A stretch of DNA of 64,000 nucleotides, taken from the NCBI RefSeq assembly GCF_900167915.1, contig NZ_FUYM01000004.1:434001-498000 (forward strand). The letters are read 5' to 3'. Numbering within the stretch: position 1 is the first letter of the stretch; every line of letters starts with the position of its first letter. Source of the DNA: Rhizorhabdus histidinilytica (GTDB taxonomy: Bacteria > Pseudomonadota > Alphaproteobacteria > Sphingomonadales > Sphingomonadaceae). Position numbers and translations under genes: made by a program. Shown in pieces: positions 1 through 8,882 of this stretch. The notes under the pieces are model-generated. The model saw only the letters and a program-made list of their open reading frames with translations, did not search any database and was not told the origin of the DNA.

Positions 1-872
1 AGCGCCTTTACCCCGCCGATCCGATCGGCCAGCGCGCCGCCGAGTGGGCGGACCAGCGATCCGGCGAAGACGCAGGCGGCGGTGCAATAGCCGGCCATCA
101 CCGCGGTCAGGCCGAACTGGTCGGTGAAGTAGATCGGCAGCGATGCGGCAAGGCCGACGAAGCCGCCGAAGGTGACGCTGTAGAACAGCATCAGCCACCA
201 GGCGTCGACGGTCCTGAGCGGTTCGAGATAGGCGGCCAGCTTCTTCGGCGCCGGCGCGCCCGGCGCGTCCTTCGCCATCAGCATATAGGCGACGAAGACC
301 AGGACCAGCGGAATGCAGGCGAGACCCAGCACCGCGTTCCAGCCGAACAGATGCGCGAGGCCCGGCGCGAACAGCGCCGCGAGCACGGTGCCCGAATTGC
401 CCATGCCGGCGATGCCCATCGCCTTGCCCTGATGCTCCGGCGGATACCAGCGGCTGGCGAGCGGCAGCGCGATCGCGAAGCTCGCCCCGGCGAAGCCGAG
501 GACGACGCCCAGCGCCAGCGTGCCCGCGAAGCTGGTCACGCCCGTCAGCCAGGCCGTGAACAGGCCTGCGATGACGATGAGCTGGCTGATCGCGCCCGAT
601 CGCTTCGGCCCGATCCGATCGACCAGCAGGCCGTTGACGACGCGCAGGATCGCACCCGCCAGGGTCGGAGTCGCAACCATCAGCCCCTTCTGCGCCGGCG
701 TGAGGCCGAGCGATGCGGCGATGTCGGGGCCGAGCGGGCCGAGCATCACCCAGACCATGAAGGCCAGGTCGAAATAGAGAAAGGCCGCGATCAGCGTGGG
801 CTTGTGCCCTGCGCTCCAGAAACCGTCGCCCTTCGCCGGGCGATCCTGATCTTCCCAATATGCGGTAGCCAT
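1..872 (-). CDS. nasA: NarK/NasA-type nitrate/nitrite MFS transporter (3' end cut by window edge)
   Basis: Inner-membrane MFS transporter of the nitrate-nitrite porter family, predicted to import nitrate for assimilation. The ATG at 872 opens a frame that stays open to base 1, so about 290 N-terminal residues are visible and the C-terminal helices are missing. The first part has the expected hydrophobic helices, an MFS loop (residues around LLVDRIGPKRSG) and the nitrate-signature stretch GMGNSGTVLA. Loss of the 3' end is due only to the window. It is the first gene downstream of nasT-nasS and of a terminator-bearing leader, which supports nitrate over another MFS substrate. Family assignment is from motif reading; nitrate specificity is inferred from context. 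Confidence 0.85.
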   Translation of the reverse strand, partial: MATAYWEDQDRPAKGDGFWSAGHKPTLIAAFLYFDLAFMVWVMLGPLGPDIAASLGLTPAQKGLMVATPTLAGAILRVVNGLLVDRIGPKRSGAISQLIVIAGLFTAWLTGVTSFAGTLALGVVLGFAGASFAIALPLASRWYPPEHQGKAMGIAGMGNSGTVLAALFAPGLAHLFGWNAVLGLACIPLVLVFVAYMLMAKDAPGAPAPKKLAAYLEPLRTVDAWWLMLFYSVTFGGFVGLAASLPIYFTDQFGLTAVMAGYCTAACVFAGSLVRPLGGALADRIGGVKA

Positions 873-1064
873 ATGCCAGCCCCCAATCTCGTGGAAAAAC
901 GAAAAAAGCCGCCTCCGATCAGCCCTTGGCGGGGATCGGACAGCGGCTTTGCTGCTATTCGCTGGAAACGCCCCCGGCGTTGGGAGCAGGTTCCTCTGGG
1001 CGCGCTTCGTCGCGCGACGGACCCTTGATCGGCTATCGGCGCCTTGTTCGCAAGTGCAAAAAAA
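873..1064 (-). promoter_or_regulatory. Putative NasT-responsive (ANTAR) antitermination leader
   Basis: This 192-bp stretch separates nasS from the nitrate transporter and ends in an intrinsic terminator only about 30 bp before the transporter start. Read on the minus strand it holds a GC-rich hairpin (arms about 997-1001 and 1008-1012, hexaloop ACGAAG or GACGAA depending on pairing register). A second hairpin, AACGCC-GGG-GGCGTT (about 968-982), is flanked by CTGCT and AGCAG arms. NasT/NasR-type ANTAR proteins act by binding two hexaloop hairpins before a terminator. One plausible hexaloop is visible; I could not define the second. Confidence 0.5.
904..950 (-). terminator. Intrinsic terminator inside the nitrate-transporter leader
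   Basis: On the minus strand the arm AAAGCCGC.TCCGATC (934-950) pairs with GATCGGA.GCGGCTTT (905-920) around a 13-nt loop, with a one-base bulge, and is followed by a T run. It lies upstream of a gene in the same direction, not at an operon end, so it is best read as a conditional terminator. Confidence 0.8.
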
Positions 1065-2297
1065 TCACTTGGCCGACAGGCCGGCCAGATAGGCCTCGAT
1101 ATTGTGCGGATCGAACACGCGGCCGTCGAAGAAGCGATCGGGGCCGAGGGTCAGCGCCCCGCTGTGCGATCCGACGCCGGTCGGGGTCGCGATCGCGCCC
1201 TCCACCTTCATGCTCGCGCCCGGCATCGGCACGTCGCTGCCGGCCAGCGCGCGGCGATAGACGTCCGACCGGAATACGTCGGCGGCGCGGCGCTCGATCG
1301 TCTCGTCCTTCTCCACCATCCTCCAGCGGACGAGCTGCGAATAGATCCACAGCGCCTGGCTGCGCCACGGGAAGTTCGCCGCCTCGCGGTCGAAGATCAT
1401 GAAATCGTCGATCGCCACCGGCGCGGTGCCCGGCCGCAGCAGGAGCCTGCCTTCCAGGGCGGGCAGGATCGTCGCAGCCGGTTGACCGACATAGCTGGCC
1501 CGTGCGAGCAGCGCCGCCAGCTCGCCATGATGGGCGGGATCGTCGCACCAAGCCGCCGCCCGCGCCATCGCGCCCAGGAAGCGGTCGACCATGCCGGCAT
1601 GGCCCTCCATCCAGTCGGTGCGGAAGGCGAGGACCTTTTCCACGCCGCGCCGCCAGATCCGCGATCCCACCGCGACGATCTCCGCCAGCCCCGCCGCGAC
1701 CGCGACGCTGCTCCACGGTTCGCCCGCGATGAAGCCGTCGATCTCGCCCGACCGCAGCGCCTCGACCATCAACGACGGCGGCAGCACGCGCAGCGCCAGA
1801 TCGCGATCGGGGTCGACCCCGGCATAGCCGAGCCAATAGCGCAGCATCAGCGCATGGCTCGAATAGCGGTGGACGATGCCGACCACCGGCTTGCGGCGAT
1901 GCAGGCCGATGGCGGCCGCAAAATCATGGGCCGCACCCTCCGGATCGGCGATGCGCTTGGCGGGATCGGGATCGAGCGCCGCGGCGAACTCGGTCGACAT
2001 CGCCAGCGCATTGCCGTTCAGGTTGAGCTTGAAGGGCGCCGAGAGCGCCGCCGGATGCTGGCTGAGCCCCAGCGTCACGGCGATGGCAAGGGGCGCCAGC
2101 ATGTGCGCGCCCTGCACCTGTCCATAGACCAGCATGTCGCGCACCGTCGCCCAGCTCGTCGCGCGGTGCAGCGAGAGGTCGAAGCCCGCCTCTGCCGCGA
2201 ATCCCTTCTCTCGCGCGGCTATCAGCGGGGCGCTGTCGGTCAGCGGCAGGAAGGCGATCGAGATCGGCGTCGGGCCCGACATCGGCTGGGCGCTCAT
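1065..2297 (-). CDS. nasS: NasS-type nitrate sensor (NrtA/CmpA-like binding protein without signal peptide)
   Basis: 410-residue protein of the NrtA/CmpA nitrate-bicarbonate binding family. It has no N-terminal signal peptide or lipobox: the first residues run straight into the first beta strand (PISIAFLPLTDSAPL). That marks the cytoplasmic sensor NasS rather than a transporter component. In characterised systems NasS sequesters NasT without nitrate and releases it when nitrate binds. The ATG at 2297 overlaps the nasT stop by 4 bp, so the two are translationally coupled, matching their known 1:1 complex. Typical ligand-pocket segments are present (ATSWATVRDML, GFIAGEPWSSVA). No ABC permease or ATPase genes follow, which also favours the sensor role. 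Confidence 0.88.
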   Translation of the reverse strand: MSAQPMSGPTPISIAFLPLTDSAPLIAAREKGFAAEAGFDLSLHRATSWATVRDMLVYGQVQGAHMLAPLAIAVTLGLSQHPAALSAPFKLNLNGNALAMSTEFAAALDPDPAKRIADPEGAAHDFAAAIGLHRRKPVVGIVHRYSSHALMLRYWLGYAGVDPDRDLALRVLPPSLMVEALRSGEIDGFIAGEPWSSVAVAAGLAEIVAVGSRIWRRGVEKVLAFRTDWMEGHAGMVDRFLGAMARAAAWCDDPAHHGELAALLARASYVGQPAATILPALEGRLLLRPGTAPVAIDDFMIFDREAANFPWRSQALWIYSQLVRWRMVEKDETIERRAADVFRSDVYRRALAGSDVPMPGASMKVEGAIATPTGVGSHSGALTLGPDRFFDGRVFDPHNIEAYLAGLSAK

Positions 2298-2875
2298 TCC
2301 GTGCCCCCCAGCAGGCTGTGGGCGGTGATCAGGGCTTCGGCCACCTCGACGATCTTCCTTCCCTGGTTCATCGCGGTCGACCGGAGCAGCGCATAGGCCT
2401 CGGGCTCCGGCAGGTCGCGGCTCTTCATCAGCAGCGCCTTGGCGCGATCGATCGTCTTGCGGTCGGCCAGCGCCGAGCGGGCTTCGTCCAAATCGGCCTG
2501 CATCCTGGCGAAGGCGTTGAAGCGGCGGATGGCGAGGTCGAGGATCGGCTTCACCCGCTCCTTGCGCAGCCCGTCGACCACATAGGCCGATACCCCGGCA
2601 TCGATCGCCGCGCCGATCATCTGGTCGTCCGACTGGTCGACGAACATCGCGATCGGCCGGGCGAGGGCGCGGCTCACCGCCAGCATCTCCTCCAGGCTGT
2701 CGCGGCTGGGACTGCCCAGGTCCATCAGGACGACGTCGGGCGCCATCCGTTCCAGCTTGGCGACCCAGGCGCCGAGCGGGGGAACGAGTTGGATATCGTC
2801 ATAGCCGGCTTCGCGCAGCCCGTCCTCGAGGACGGTGGCGCGCAACCCGCTGTCGTCGACGATCACGATCCGCAA
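2294..2875 (-). CDS. nasT: NasT-type response regulator with C-terminal ANTAR RNA-binding domain
   Basis: Two-domain antiterminator. A receiver-like domain begins LRIVIVDDSG and is followed by a C-terminal ANTAR helical domain (ALADRKTIDRAKALLMKS and the following YALLRSTAMNQGRKIVEVAEALI). NasT binds hairpins in the nas leader RNA to prevent termination when nitrate is present. I chose the TTG at 2875 because it places the start exactly at the receiver domain, with GGAG about 10 bases upstream and the family's usual length (about 193 residues). In-frame ATGs at 2902, 2917, 2926 and 2959 would add a 9-28 residue extension without family resemblance. It is the first gene of the nasT-nasS unit and overlaps nasS by 4 bp. 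Confidence 0.88.
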   Translation of the reverse strand: MRIVIVDDSGLRATVLEDGLREAGYDDIQLVPPLGAWVAKLERMAPDVVLMDLGSPSRDSLEEMLAVSRALARPIAMFVDQSDDQMIGAAIDAGVSAYVVDGLRKERVKPILDLAIRRFNAFARMQADLDEARSALADRKTIDRAKALLMKSRDLPEPEAYALLRSTAMNQGRKIVEVAEALITAHSLLGGTE

Positions 2876-3117
2876 GATGCCCCCACTCCAAACCGCCCCC
2901 ATAACGGCAAGCGCCGCCATCCCCCTCATCGGGAAGACTTCATTCTCTCCAGATCCCATTGCGGCTTCGGACCCATGGTTCCGGCCGCGAACGTGGTTCA
3001 GACGCGACGGCTTCCCTGCGGTACGCCGTTCTCATCAGAGAGACGTACAAGCATCTTCTCCAGAACATCAACAGCTAGAATTCCGCAGCGGGCGGCTTTG
3101 GTGCGGAGCGACCGAAC

Positions 3118-5748
3118 CTATTGGAGGCTCTCGAGCGCCATGGCCTCAGAGTGGGCCGACATGTTCGACTGACGCGCATAAGAAATCGCCGCCGAGCGGC
3201 AGTTGACGCCGATCTTGCGGTAGAGGCTCTTGCGATAGCCCAACACTGTCCCGACCGAGAGCGACATCCGCCAGGCGATCTCCTTGCTCGACAGGCCTTC
3301 GACGATGAAGCCCAGCACCTCGCGCTCGCGCGGGCCGAGGCGGGGCTGGTTGCGCTCCTCGACCTCGATCAGGTCGCCACGCGACGGCGCCAGGCGTCGC
3401 ATCGCATGCCGACCGGTATCGGGCCGGAGCACGAGAATTCCGCCCGCTGCGCTCTCGCTGGAGGCGAGCTCATGTTCGAAATGGCCACGCAGGTCGCTCT
3501 GCACCGCCAGCCTCTGCGCCTCGGCGACCAGATCCCCCGCCGCGCGGGCTTCGCCGCTCGCCGCGTGGCAGGCCGCCTTCAGCACCGTCGCCGTGATCAG
3601 CCGGCGCGCGCATTCGCGGACCGCGGGCTGGTCGAGCAGCGCATCGACTCCGGCCAGCGCGGCGGGCACGTCCCCGCGCTTGAGCCCGACCCGGACGTTG
3701 AGGAAGGCGCTCTCGACCGGCTCGACGTGCTGAAGCTCCTCCACCCCGCGTTCGATCGCCCGGATGTCGCGCTCGCTCTGTACGAGCATCTCGGCACGGA
3801 GCGACCGAAGATAGCGCGACAGCAGGCCGAGATTGCGGTTCTCCATCCGGTCCAGCACGGTGTCGAGGAAGCTGATCGCCCGCTCGGTGCCTTCGCGATG
3901 CTGCACCCGGATCGAGGCGATCCGGTAGAAGGGCCGGAGCATCTCGTACCAGGGGTCGAGCTCGTCGATACGATCGAACACCGCCTCGATGATCGCATAG
4001 GCCTGCTCCGCCTCGCCGCGCTCGAATTCGAGTTCCGCCAGGAATATCTTCGCCGCGACCATCTGGTTCGAATCGGCGCCGAAGCAATTCTCGGCGATGT
4101 CGAGCACCGCCGCGAAGCGCCGGCTCGCGTCGCGGGTGTTGCCGCTCTGGAGATGGGCATGACCAAGCCAGAGCTGGACATAGGCCTCGACGAAGGTCGC
4201 CTTGGCCGCCTGGCATTTGAGCGTCGCCTCGCGACCGGTCGCCTCGGCCTCGACGAACAGCCCCTCGCGAATCTGATAGCCGCCCTTGAGGTTGAGGATC
4301 ATCGCATCGGCGATGTTGCGGATGTCGGCCGGTCCATGGTCGCGGAGCCGTTCGAGCGAGGGGAAGTCGATCGGCCGCATCTCGTAGGAGCGGAGTACGC
4401 CGTCGATCAGCGCATAGCCGATCCGGAAGCTGTGGAACGCCTCCTCGTCGGGGAAGCTCGCAGGATCGAGATCGGTCGATATCTCGTCGAGCAGATGGCG
4501 CGCCTCGTCGATCGCGCGCGCCTGCATCAGCACATAGACCTTGGTCAGCAGCATCGCCGGCCTTCCCCCGAGCCGACCGATCGGGATCGCGTTGACGGCA
4601 TAGAGGATCGGGGCGCCCCATTGCAGGATCAGCAGCCAGCCGCCGCCCGCCTCGATCAGGTCGCAGAGCAGATCGAGATCGCCGGTCTCCAACGCATGGC
4701 GGATCGCGCCGACCCGGTCGCCGCTCGCGACCAGCGAGGTCGACAGCGACCGGTGGATGTCCGAGATGCGCTTTTGCGAGGAGCGGCGGCCGAGCCGGTC
4801 GACCGCGAAACGCACCGCCGCATGCGGCTCATAGACCAGCCGCGTCCCTTCCGACCGGAGCTTGACCAGTCCGTCGCGGGCTAGACGGGTGACGATCTCG
4901 CCCGCGCTGGCGAAATCGTCATGCTCGAAGATCGGCGCGGTGGCGTTGCCGAAGGCGAAGGCGGCCGCCAGTACCTCGATGTCGCGCGATGACGGAGCGA
5001 CGTCCATCAGGTCGCGGACGAAATCAGCGATCATGTCGCCCGCCTCGCCCCCAGTGCCGAAGCCGTGGTCGGCCGGCGAATGCCCCGTCCCGTGCCGCAC
5101 CGACGCAATCAGCGCCGGCCAGCCGCCGGTGGTCGCGACCAGCGCCGCGACCTCGCGTTCGGGCAGGCCCCCGTCGAACAGCTCGGCCACCTCGGCGGCG
5201 GAGAAGGCGAGTTCGGCTGGAGTGTACATGATCCCGCCGTCGCCGAGCACGCCCGCCAGCCGCGGCGGCGCGACCCGCGAGGAGACGACCAGCTTCGCCT
5301 TCTCGCCAAAATGCTTGCCGATCATCTGCGAGAGGCCGAGCACGGTGTCGAGATCGCCGGGCGCGACCTCGTCGAGATAGAGCGACACGGATCCGTCCCG
5401 CCGGCAGGTCGCGTCGACCTCGGCGAGCAGGTCGTCGATCCCGAACGGGCCCGCGCCGGGGGCGATGTCCCGTGCTTCGCCGTTATCCCTGAGTGCAAGG
5501 CAGAGATAGTGCGGGAAGCCGTCCGTCCCGGCAGGGCGGTGATAGAGGTTCAGCCAGCGGGCGCTCTCGCCTTCCGACCGGGCGAGATCGAACGCCTGCG
5601 CCATCAGCGTCGACTTCCCGAAACCGCTGGGCGAGGCGAGGAAGGTCAGCGGATAAGGCGACCGCGATATCCTCGAAGCGATGGCGCGGGGAATGAAGCT
5701 GCGTTGCGGGATCGGCGGCGCGAAGCGATATCGAGAAACAATATCCAT
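3118..5748 (-). CDS. Large MalT/LAL-like LuxR-family transcriptional regulator
   Basis: About 876-residue ATP-dependent regulator. The N-terminus has a Walker A loop (ASPSGFGKST, residues about 39-48) in an AAA/NACHT-like module. The middle is a long helical region rich in TPR-like segments. The C-terminus is a LuxR helix-turn-helix (LGPREREVLGFIVEGLSSKE and the following SVGTVLGYRKSLYRKIG). This is the MalT/LAL architecture, whose members bind an inducer and ATP, oligomerise and activate transcription. I chose ATG 5748 (MDIVSRYRF) since family members begin shortly before the P-loop; an in-frame start at 5844 would add 32 unconserved residues. It is divergent from the molybdenum hydroxylase genes at 5963 and is the only regulator in that cluster, so it probably controls them. 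The ligand is unknown. Confidence 0.88.
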   Translation of the reverse strand: MDIVSRYRFAPPIPQRSFIPRAIASRISRSPYPLTFLASPSGFGKSTLMAQAFDLARSEGESARWLNLYHRPAGTDGFPHYLCLALRDNGEARDIAPGAGPFGIDDLLAEVDATCRRDGSVSLYLDEVAPGDLDTVLGLSQMIGKHFGEKAKLVVSSRVAPPRLAGVLGDGGIMYTPAELAFSAAEVAELFDGGLPEREVAALVATTGGWPALIASVRHGTGHSPADHGFGTGGEAGDMIADFVRDLMDVAPSSRDIEVLAAAFAFGNATAPIFEHDDFASAGEIVTRLARDGLVKLRSEGTRLVYEPHAAVRFAVDRLGRRSSQKRISDIHRSLSTSLVASGDRVGAIRHALETGDLDLLCDLIEAGGGWLLILQWGAPILYAVNAIPIGRLGGRPAMLLTKVYVLMQARAIDEARHLLDEISTDLDPASFPDEEAFHSFRIGYALIDGVLRSYEMRPIDFPSLERLRDHGPADIRNIADAMILNLKGGYQIREGLFVEAEATGREATLKCQAAKATFVEAYVQLWLGHAHLQSGNTRDASRRFAAVLDIAENCFGADSNQMVAAKIFLAELEFERGEAEQAYAIIEAVFDRIDELDPWYEMLRPFYRIASIRVQHREGTERAISFLDTVLDRMENRNLGLLSRYLRSLRAEMLVQSERDIRAIERGVEELQHVEPVESAFLNVRVGLKRGDVPAALAGVDALLDQPAVRECARRLITATVLKAACHAASGEARAAGDLVAEAQRLAVQSDLRGHFEHELASSESAAGGILVLRPDTGRHAMRRLAPSRGDLIEVEERNQPRLGPREREVLGFIVEGLSSKEIAWRMSLSVGTVLGYRKSLYRKIGVNCRSAAISYARQSNMSAHSEAMALESLQ

Positions 5749-5962
5749 GGATCGGCCAGCTTTCCCGATGCGGCTTCCTGCCTCGCCGTCCGCGCCTTCG
5801 CGGTCCGGTCCGAAATTGTACCATGAGGGGGCGGGAGCCGACAAGCTGACGCCGGGCGCGCGCCTTCCTCCTTCCCTCCCCCTCCCATATTAGGGGATTG
5901 CGCCGCGCCGCCCCGACTGGTTGCCTCCGGACGCAACCTCGCCACCGCTAACGGGTCACCAG
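5749..5962. promoter_or_regulatory. Divergent promoter region between LuxR regulator and molybdenum hydroxylase genes
   Basis: 214 bp with no convincing gene. It must carry the promoters for the LuxR-type regulator (minus) and the 2Fe-2S subunit gene (plus). I could not pick out -35/-10 boxes or a clear operator by eye. Confidence 0.4.
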
Positions 5963-6445
5963 ATGCAGCCCACTCCGGCCTCCGTCTCCTTCGATCTCAA
6001 CGGCGCCGCCGTCAGCGAACAGGTCCCTCCGGCAACCCTGCTCGCGGCGCTGCTGCGCGATCGGCTCGGCATGAAGAGCGTCCGGCTCGGATGCGGCGAA
6101 GGGGTGTGCGGAAGCTGCTCGATCCTCGTCGACGGGCGCAGCATGCGCTCCTGCCTGATGCTCGCCGCCCAGGCCGACGGCACATCCATCACAACGGTCG
6201 AGGGCTATGCCGCCCGACCCGACCTCGCAACGGTACAGGCCGCCTTCGTCGAGGGTTTCGGTGCGCAATGCGGCTTCTGCACCTCGGGCATGATGGCCAC
6301 GGTCGCCGAATATCTGGCGGACGGCTCGGTCTCCGACCATGGCGATCCGGTGACGATCCGGTCCGCGCTCAACGCGGTCGCCTGCCGCTGCACCGGTTAT
6401 CAGCAGATCGTCCGGCTCGTCGCCGGCCTCGCCGGGGAACGCTGA
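5963..6445 (+). CDS. Molybdenum hydroxylase small subunit, two [2Fe-2S] clusters
   Basis: 160-residue CoxS/XdhA-type iron-sulfur subunit of the xanthine dehydrogenase/CO dehydrogenase family. It passes electrons from the molybdenum cofactor to the FAD subunit. The plant-type ferredoxin cluster has C44, C49, C52 and C64 (CGEGVCGSC and MRSC). The second cluster has C103/C106 (CGFC) and C141/C143 (CRC). Length is normal. Start taken at the ATG at 5963; a TTG at 5921 would add 14 residues outside the fold. The large subunit starts 1 bp after its stop, so the two are co-translated. The FAD subunit is not here but at 15349. Confidence 0.93.
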   Translation: MQPTPASVSFDLNGAAVSEQVPPATLLAALLRDRLGMKSVRLGCGEGVCGSCSILVDGRSMRSCLMLAAQADGTSITTVEGYAARPDLATVQAAFVEGFGAQCGFCTSGMMATVAEYLADGSVSDHGDPVTIRSALNAVACRCTGYQQIVRLVAGLAGER

Positions 6446-6446
6446 G

Positions 6447-8834
6447 ATGGACGCGCCGACCGCTCCCTCCTGCCGTTCGACCGGAACCTCGGTCCGGCGG
6501 CGCGGGCTGGCGCGGATCGTCGCCGGCAAGGCGGCCTATGTCCCCGACCAGCACCTGCCCGGCACGCTCGACGTCGCCTTCGCACGCAGCCCCGTCGCAC
6601 ACGCCCATATCCGCTCGATCGACATCGGGCGGGCCGCCGCGCTGCCGGGCGTGGTCGCGGTCCGCACGATGCGCGACCTGCCCGGCCTCGGCAGCCTGTC
6701 ATCGACCTGGGAGGTAGCCGGCCAGCGCCATTGCCCCGAACATGCGCTCGCGACCGACCGGCTGCGGCATGTCGGCCAGGCCTTCGCGGTGGTCGTGGCG
6801 AACGACCGCGCCACCGCCGAACGCGCCGCGGCGCTGGTCGAGATCGACCTGGAGCCGCTGCCCGCCCTCCTGTCGGTCGACGCGGCGCTGGAGCCCGACG
6901 CCCCCCGCCTCTATCCCGACTGGCCGGACAACGAAGCAGCCCGCGCCGAATGGCTGGTCGGCGATCCCGACGCCGCACTCGACGGCGCCGCACTGGTCGT
7001 CGAGGAGAGCTTCACCAGCCAACGGGTCCATCCGCTCAGCCTGGAGACGCGCGGCATTCTCGCCGCGCCCGACGGAGAGGGCGGCGTGACGCTGTGGGTG
7101 TCGACCCAGGCGCCGCACCAGGTGAAGATGGCTGTCGCATCGGCGCTCGGCCTGCCCGAGCATCGGCTGCGGGTGATCGTGCCCAATGTCGGCGGCGGTT
7201 TCGGCATGAAGGCCTATCCCCATGCCGACGAGGCGCTGCTCGCCCGCCTCGCCCTCGATCTCGGCCGGCCGGTGCGCTGGATCGAGGACCGCCGCGAATC
7301 CTTCGTCAGCTCGGCGATGGGGCGCGACCAGCGAGTCGATCTGCGCGTCGGCTTCGACGCGACCGGACGCATCCTCGCGCTCGACGGGGTCGTCACGCTC
7401 GACAAGGGCGCGCTGATCGGTCAATCGTCGCTCGGCACGGCCTGGGTCGGCGCGGCCTTCCTGCCCGGCGGCTACGCCATTCCGGCGGTACGTATCATCG
7501 CCCGCGCGATCGTCACCAACACGCCGCAGACCGGCGCCTATCGCGGTTATGGCCAGCCTGAAACCAATCTCGCGCTCGAGCGGACGCTCGACATCGCGGC
7601 GGATCGGCTCGGCATCAGCCCCGCGGAGATCCGGCAGCGCAACTTCATCGTCCCCGCGCAGATGCCGCACATGATCGCGACCGGCGTGACGCTCGACAGC
7701 GGTGACTATCCCCGCCTGCTCGACATGACGCTCGAACGCTTCGGCTATGAGGAGGCCCGCGCCCGCTGCGCCGCGGCGGCGGCATCGCCGGTCCGGCGCG
7801 GCGTCGGGATCGCCTGCTATATCGAGACGAGCAACATGGCGCCCTCGGCGGCGGCGGCCTATCTCGGCATCCGCGCGGGCAGCTTCGACCTGCTTACGAT
7901 CCGGATGGAGCCGACCGGCCATGTCCGTATCGATACCGGCCAGACCGAACTGGGCCAGGGCATCTCCATCACCCTCGCCCAGCTATGCGCCGACGAGTTG
8001 ATGATGCCGGTGGAGGACGTCGTCGTCGCGCATGGCGACACCGCCCTTCCCGCCTTCACCTCCTACGGCACCGCCGGCAGCGCGGGGGCCGGAGTCGGCG
8101 GCGCGGCGGTGATCAAGGGTGCCGCCAGGCTGCGCGACAAGCTGCTGCTCTGGGGCGCGCACCTGCTCCAGCTCGACGCCGCGGCGGTCGAGCTGGCGAG
8201 CGCCCGGCCGCTGGGCGACGAAGGCGCTCCGCGCGCCGTGGTCCGTGACAAGGCCGATCCCGGCCGCCAGGTCGCCGTGTCCGAGATCGCCCGCGCCGCC
8301 TATTTCTTCCACTCGGCGCCGGACGGCGTCGATCCGGGGCTGGAGGCGTCCGTCGGCTATGATCCGCCGGGCTTCGCCATCTCCTACGGCGCGGTGGCGG
8401 TGGAGGTCGCGGTCGACGCCGAGACGGGCAAGGTTGCGATCGAGCGGATGACCTTCGGCCATGATTGCGGCCGGGTGATCAACCCCGCCATCGTCGAGGG
8501 CCAGATCAGTGGCGCGGTGGCGCAGGCGATCGGGGCTACGCTCTACGAAGCCGCGCGCTACGACGAGGAAGGCCGCCCGCTCTCGACATCGCTGATGGAC
8601 TATATGCTGCCGCTCGCCGCCGACGTGCCGCCAATCGACCTCGTCCATCTCGAGACCCCCTCCCCCCTCTATCCCCACGGGGTGAAGGGCGTCGGGGAAA
8701 GCGGCACCATCGCGGTGCCGGCGGCGATCATGAACGCCGTCCAGCACGCGATCGGCACCGGAACGACGCTGACCGCGCTGCCGCTGTCGGCCGAGCGTGT
8801 CTGGGAAGCGATGCGCACCACCGCCCAGATATGA
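6447..8834 (+). CDS. Xanthine dehydrogenase/CoxL-family molybdopterin-binding large subunit
   Basis: 795-residue catalytic subunit expected to bind molybdopterin cytosine dinucleotide and hydroxylate a carbon next to a heteroatom or carbonyl, using water as oxygen donor. Visible signatures are the GGGFG loop (249-253), AYRGYGQPE (364-372) at the position of the active-site loop, QTELGQGI, and the C-terminal GVGESG with the catalytic Glu near 751. The active-site loop is not the AYxCSFR of true form I CO dehydrogenase, so a CO substrate is unlikely; an aldehyde, purine-like or N-heterocyclic substrate is more plausible. It follows the 2Fe-2S subunit with a 1-bp gap and ends at a convergent terminator. 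Confidence 0.92.
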   Translation: MDAPTAPSCRSTGTSVRRRGLARIVAGKAAYVPDQHLPGTLDVAFARSPVAHAHIRSIDIGRAAALPGVVAVRTMRDLPGLGSLSSTWEVAGQRHCPEHALATDRLRHVGQAFAVVVANDRATAERAAALVEIDLEPLPALLSVDAALEPDAPRLYPDWPDNEAARAEWLVGDPDAALDGAALVVEESFTSQRVHPLSLETRGILAAPDGEGGVTLWVSTQAPHQVKMAVASALGLPEHRLRVIVPNVGGGFGMKAYPHADEALLARLALDLGRPVRWIEDRRESFVSSAMGRDQRVDLRVGFDATGRILALDGVVTLDKGALIGQSSLGTAWVGAAFLPGGYAIPAVRIIARAIVTNTPQTGAYRGYGQPETNLALERTLDIAADRLGISPAEIRQRNFIVPAQMPHMIATGVTLDSGDYPRLLDMTLERFGYEEARARCAAAAASPVRRGVGIACYIETSNMAPSAAAAYLGIRAGSFDLLTIRMEPTGHVRIDTGQTELGQGISITLAQLCADELMMPVEDVVVAHGDTALPAFTSYGTAGSAGAGVGGAAVIKGAARLRDKLLLWGAHLLQLDAAAVELASARPLGDEGAPRAVVRDKADPGRQVAVSEIARAAYFFHSAPDGVDPGLEASVGYDPPGFAISYGAVAVEVAVDAETGKVAIERMTFGHDCGRVINPAIVEGQISGAVAQAIGATLYEAARYDEEGRPLSTSLMDYMLPLAADVPPIDLVHLETPSPLYPHGVKGVGESGTIAVPAAIMNAVQHAIGTGTTLTALPLSAERVWEAMRTTAQI

Positions 8835-8835
8835 A

Positions 8836-8873
8836 AAGGCCGGGCGCGCGTACGCACCCGGCCCCCCGGCCTT
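8836..8873. terminator. Bidirectional intrinsic terminator between convergent operons
   Basis: AAGGCCGGG (8836-8844) pairs perfectly with CCCGGCCTT (8865-8873), with an inner CCCGGCC alternative at 8857-8863. It sits in the 48-bp gap between the plus-strand hydroxylase stop and the minus-strand RidA stop. The A-rich 5' side supplies the U-tract for the minus-strand transcript. Confidence 0.75.
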
Positions 8874-8882
8874 CCCGCGAAA

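Noticed and set aside
873-1064. A second, textbook ANTAR hexaloop hairpin
   Set aside because: Several short stems are possible, but none gave a clean six-base loop with the expected conserved bases, so I did not report it as a separate feature.
3121-4884. Long plus-strand frame opposite the LuxR-type regulator
   Set aside because: It is a GC-rich antisense frame over a gene with clear P-loop and HTH domains; its translation is low-complexity Arg/His/Asp text without domains.
6447-8834. Annotation of the large subunit as CO dehydrogenase CoxL
   Set aside because: The active-site loop reads AYRGYGQ, not the AYxCSFR of form I CO dehydrogenase, so only the wider molybdenum hydroxylase family is supported.
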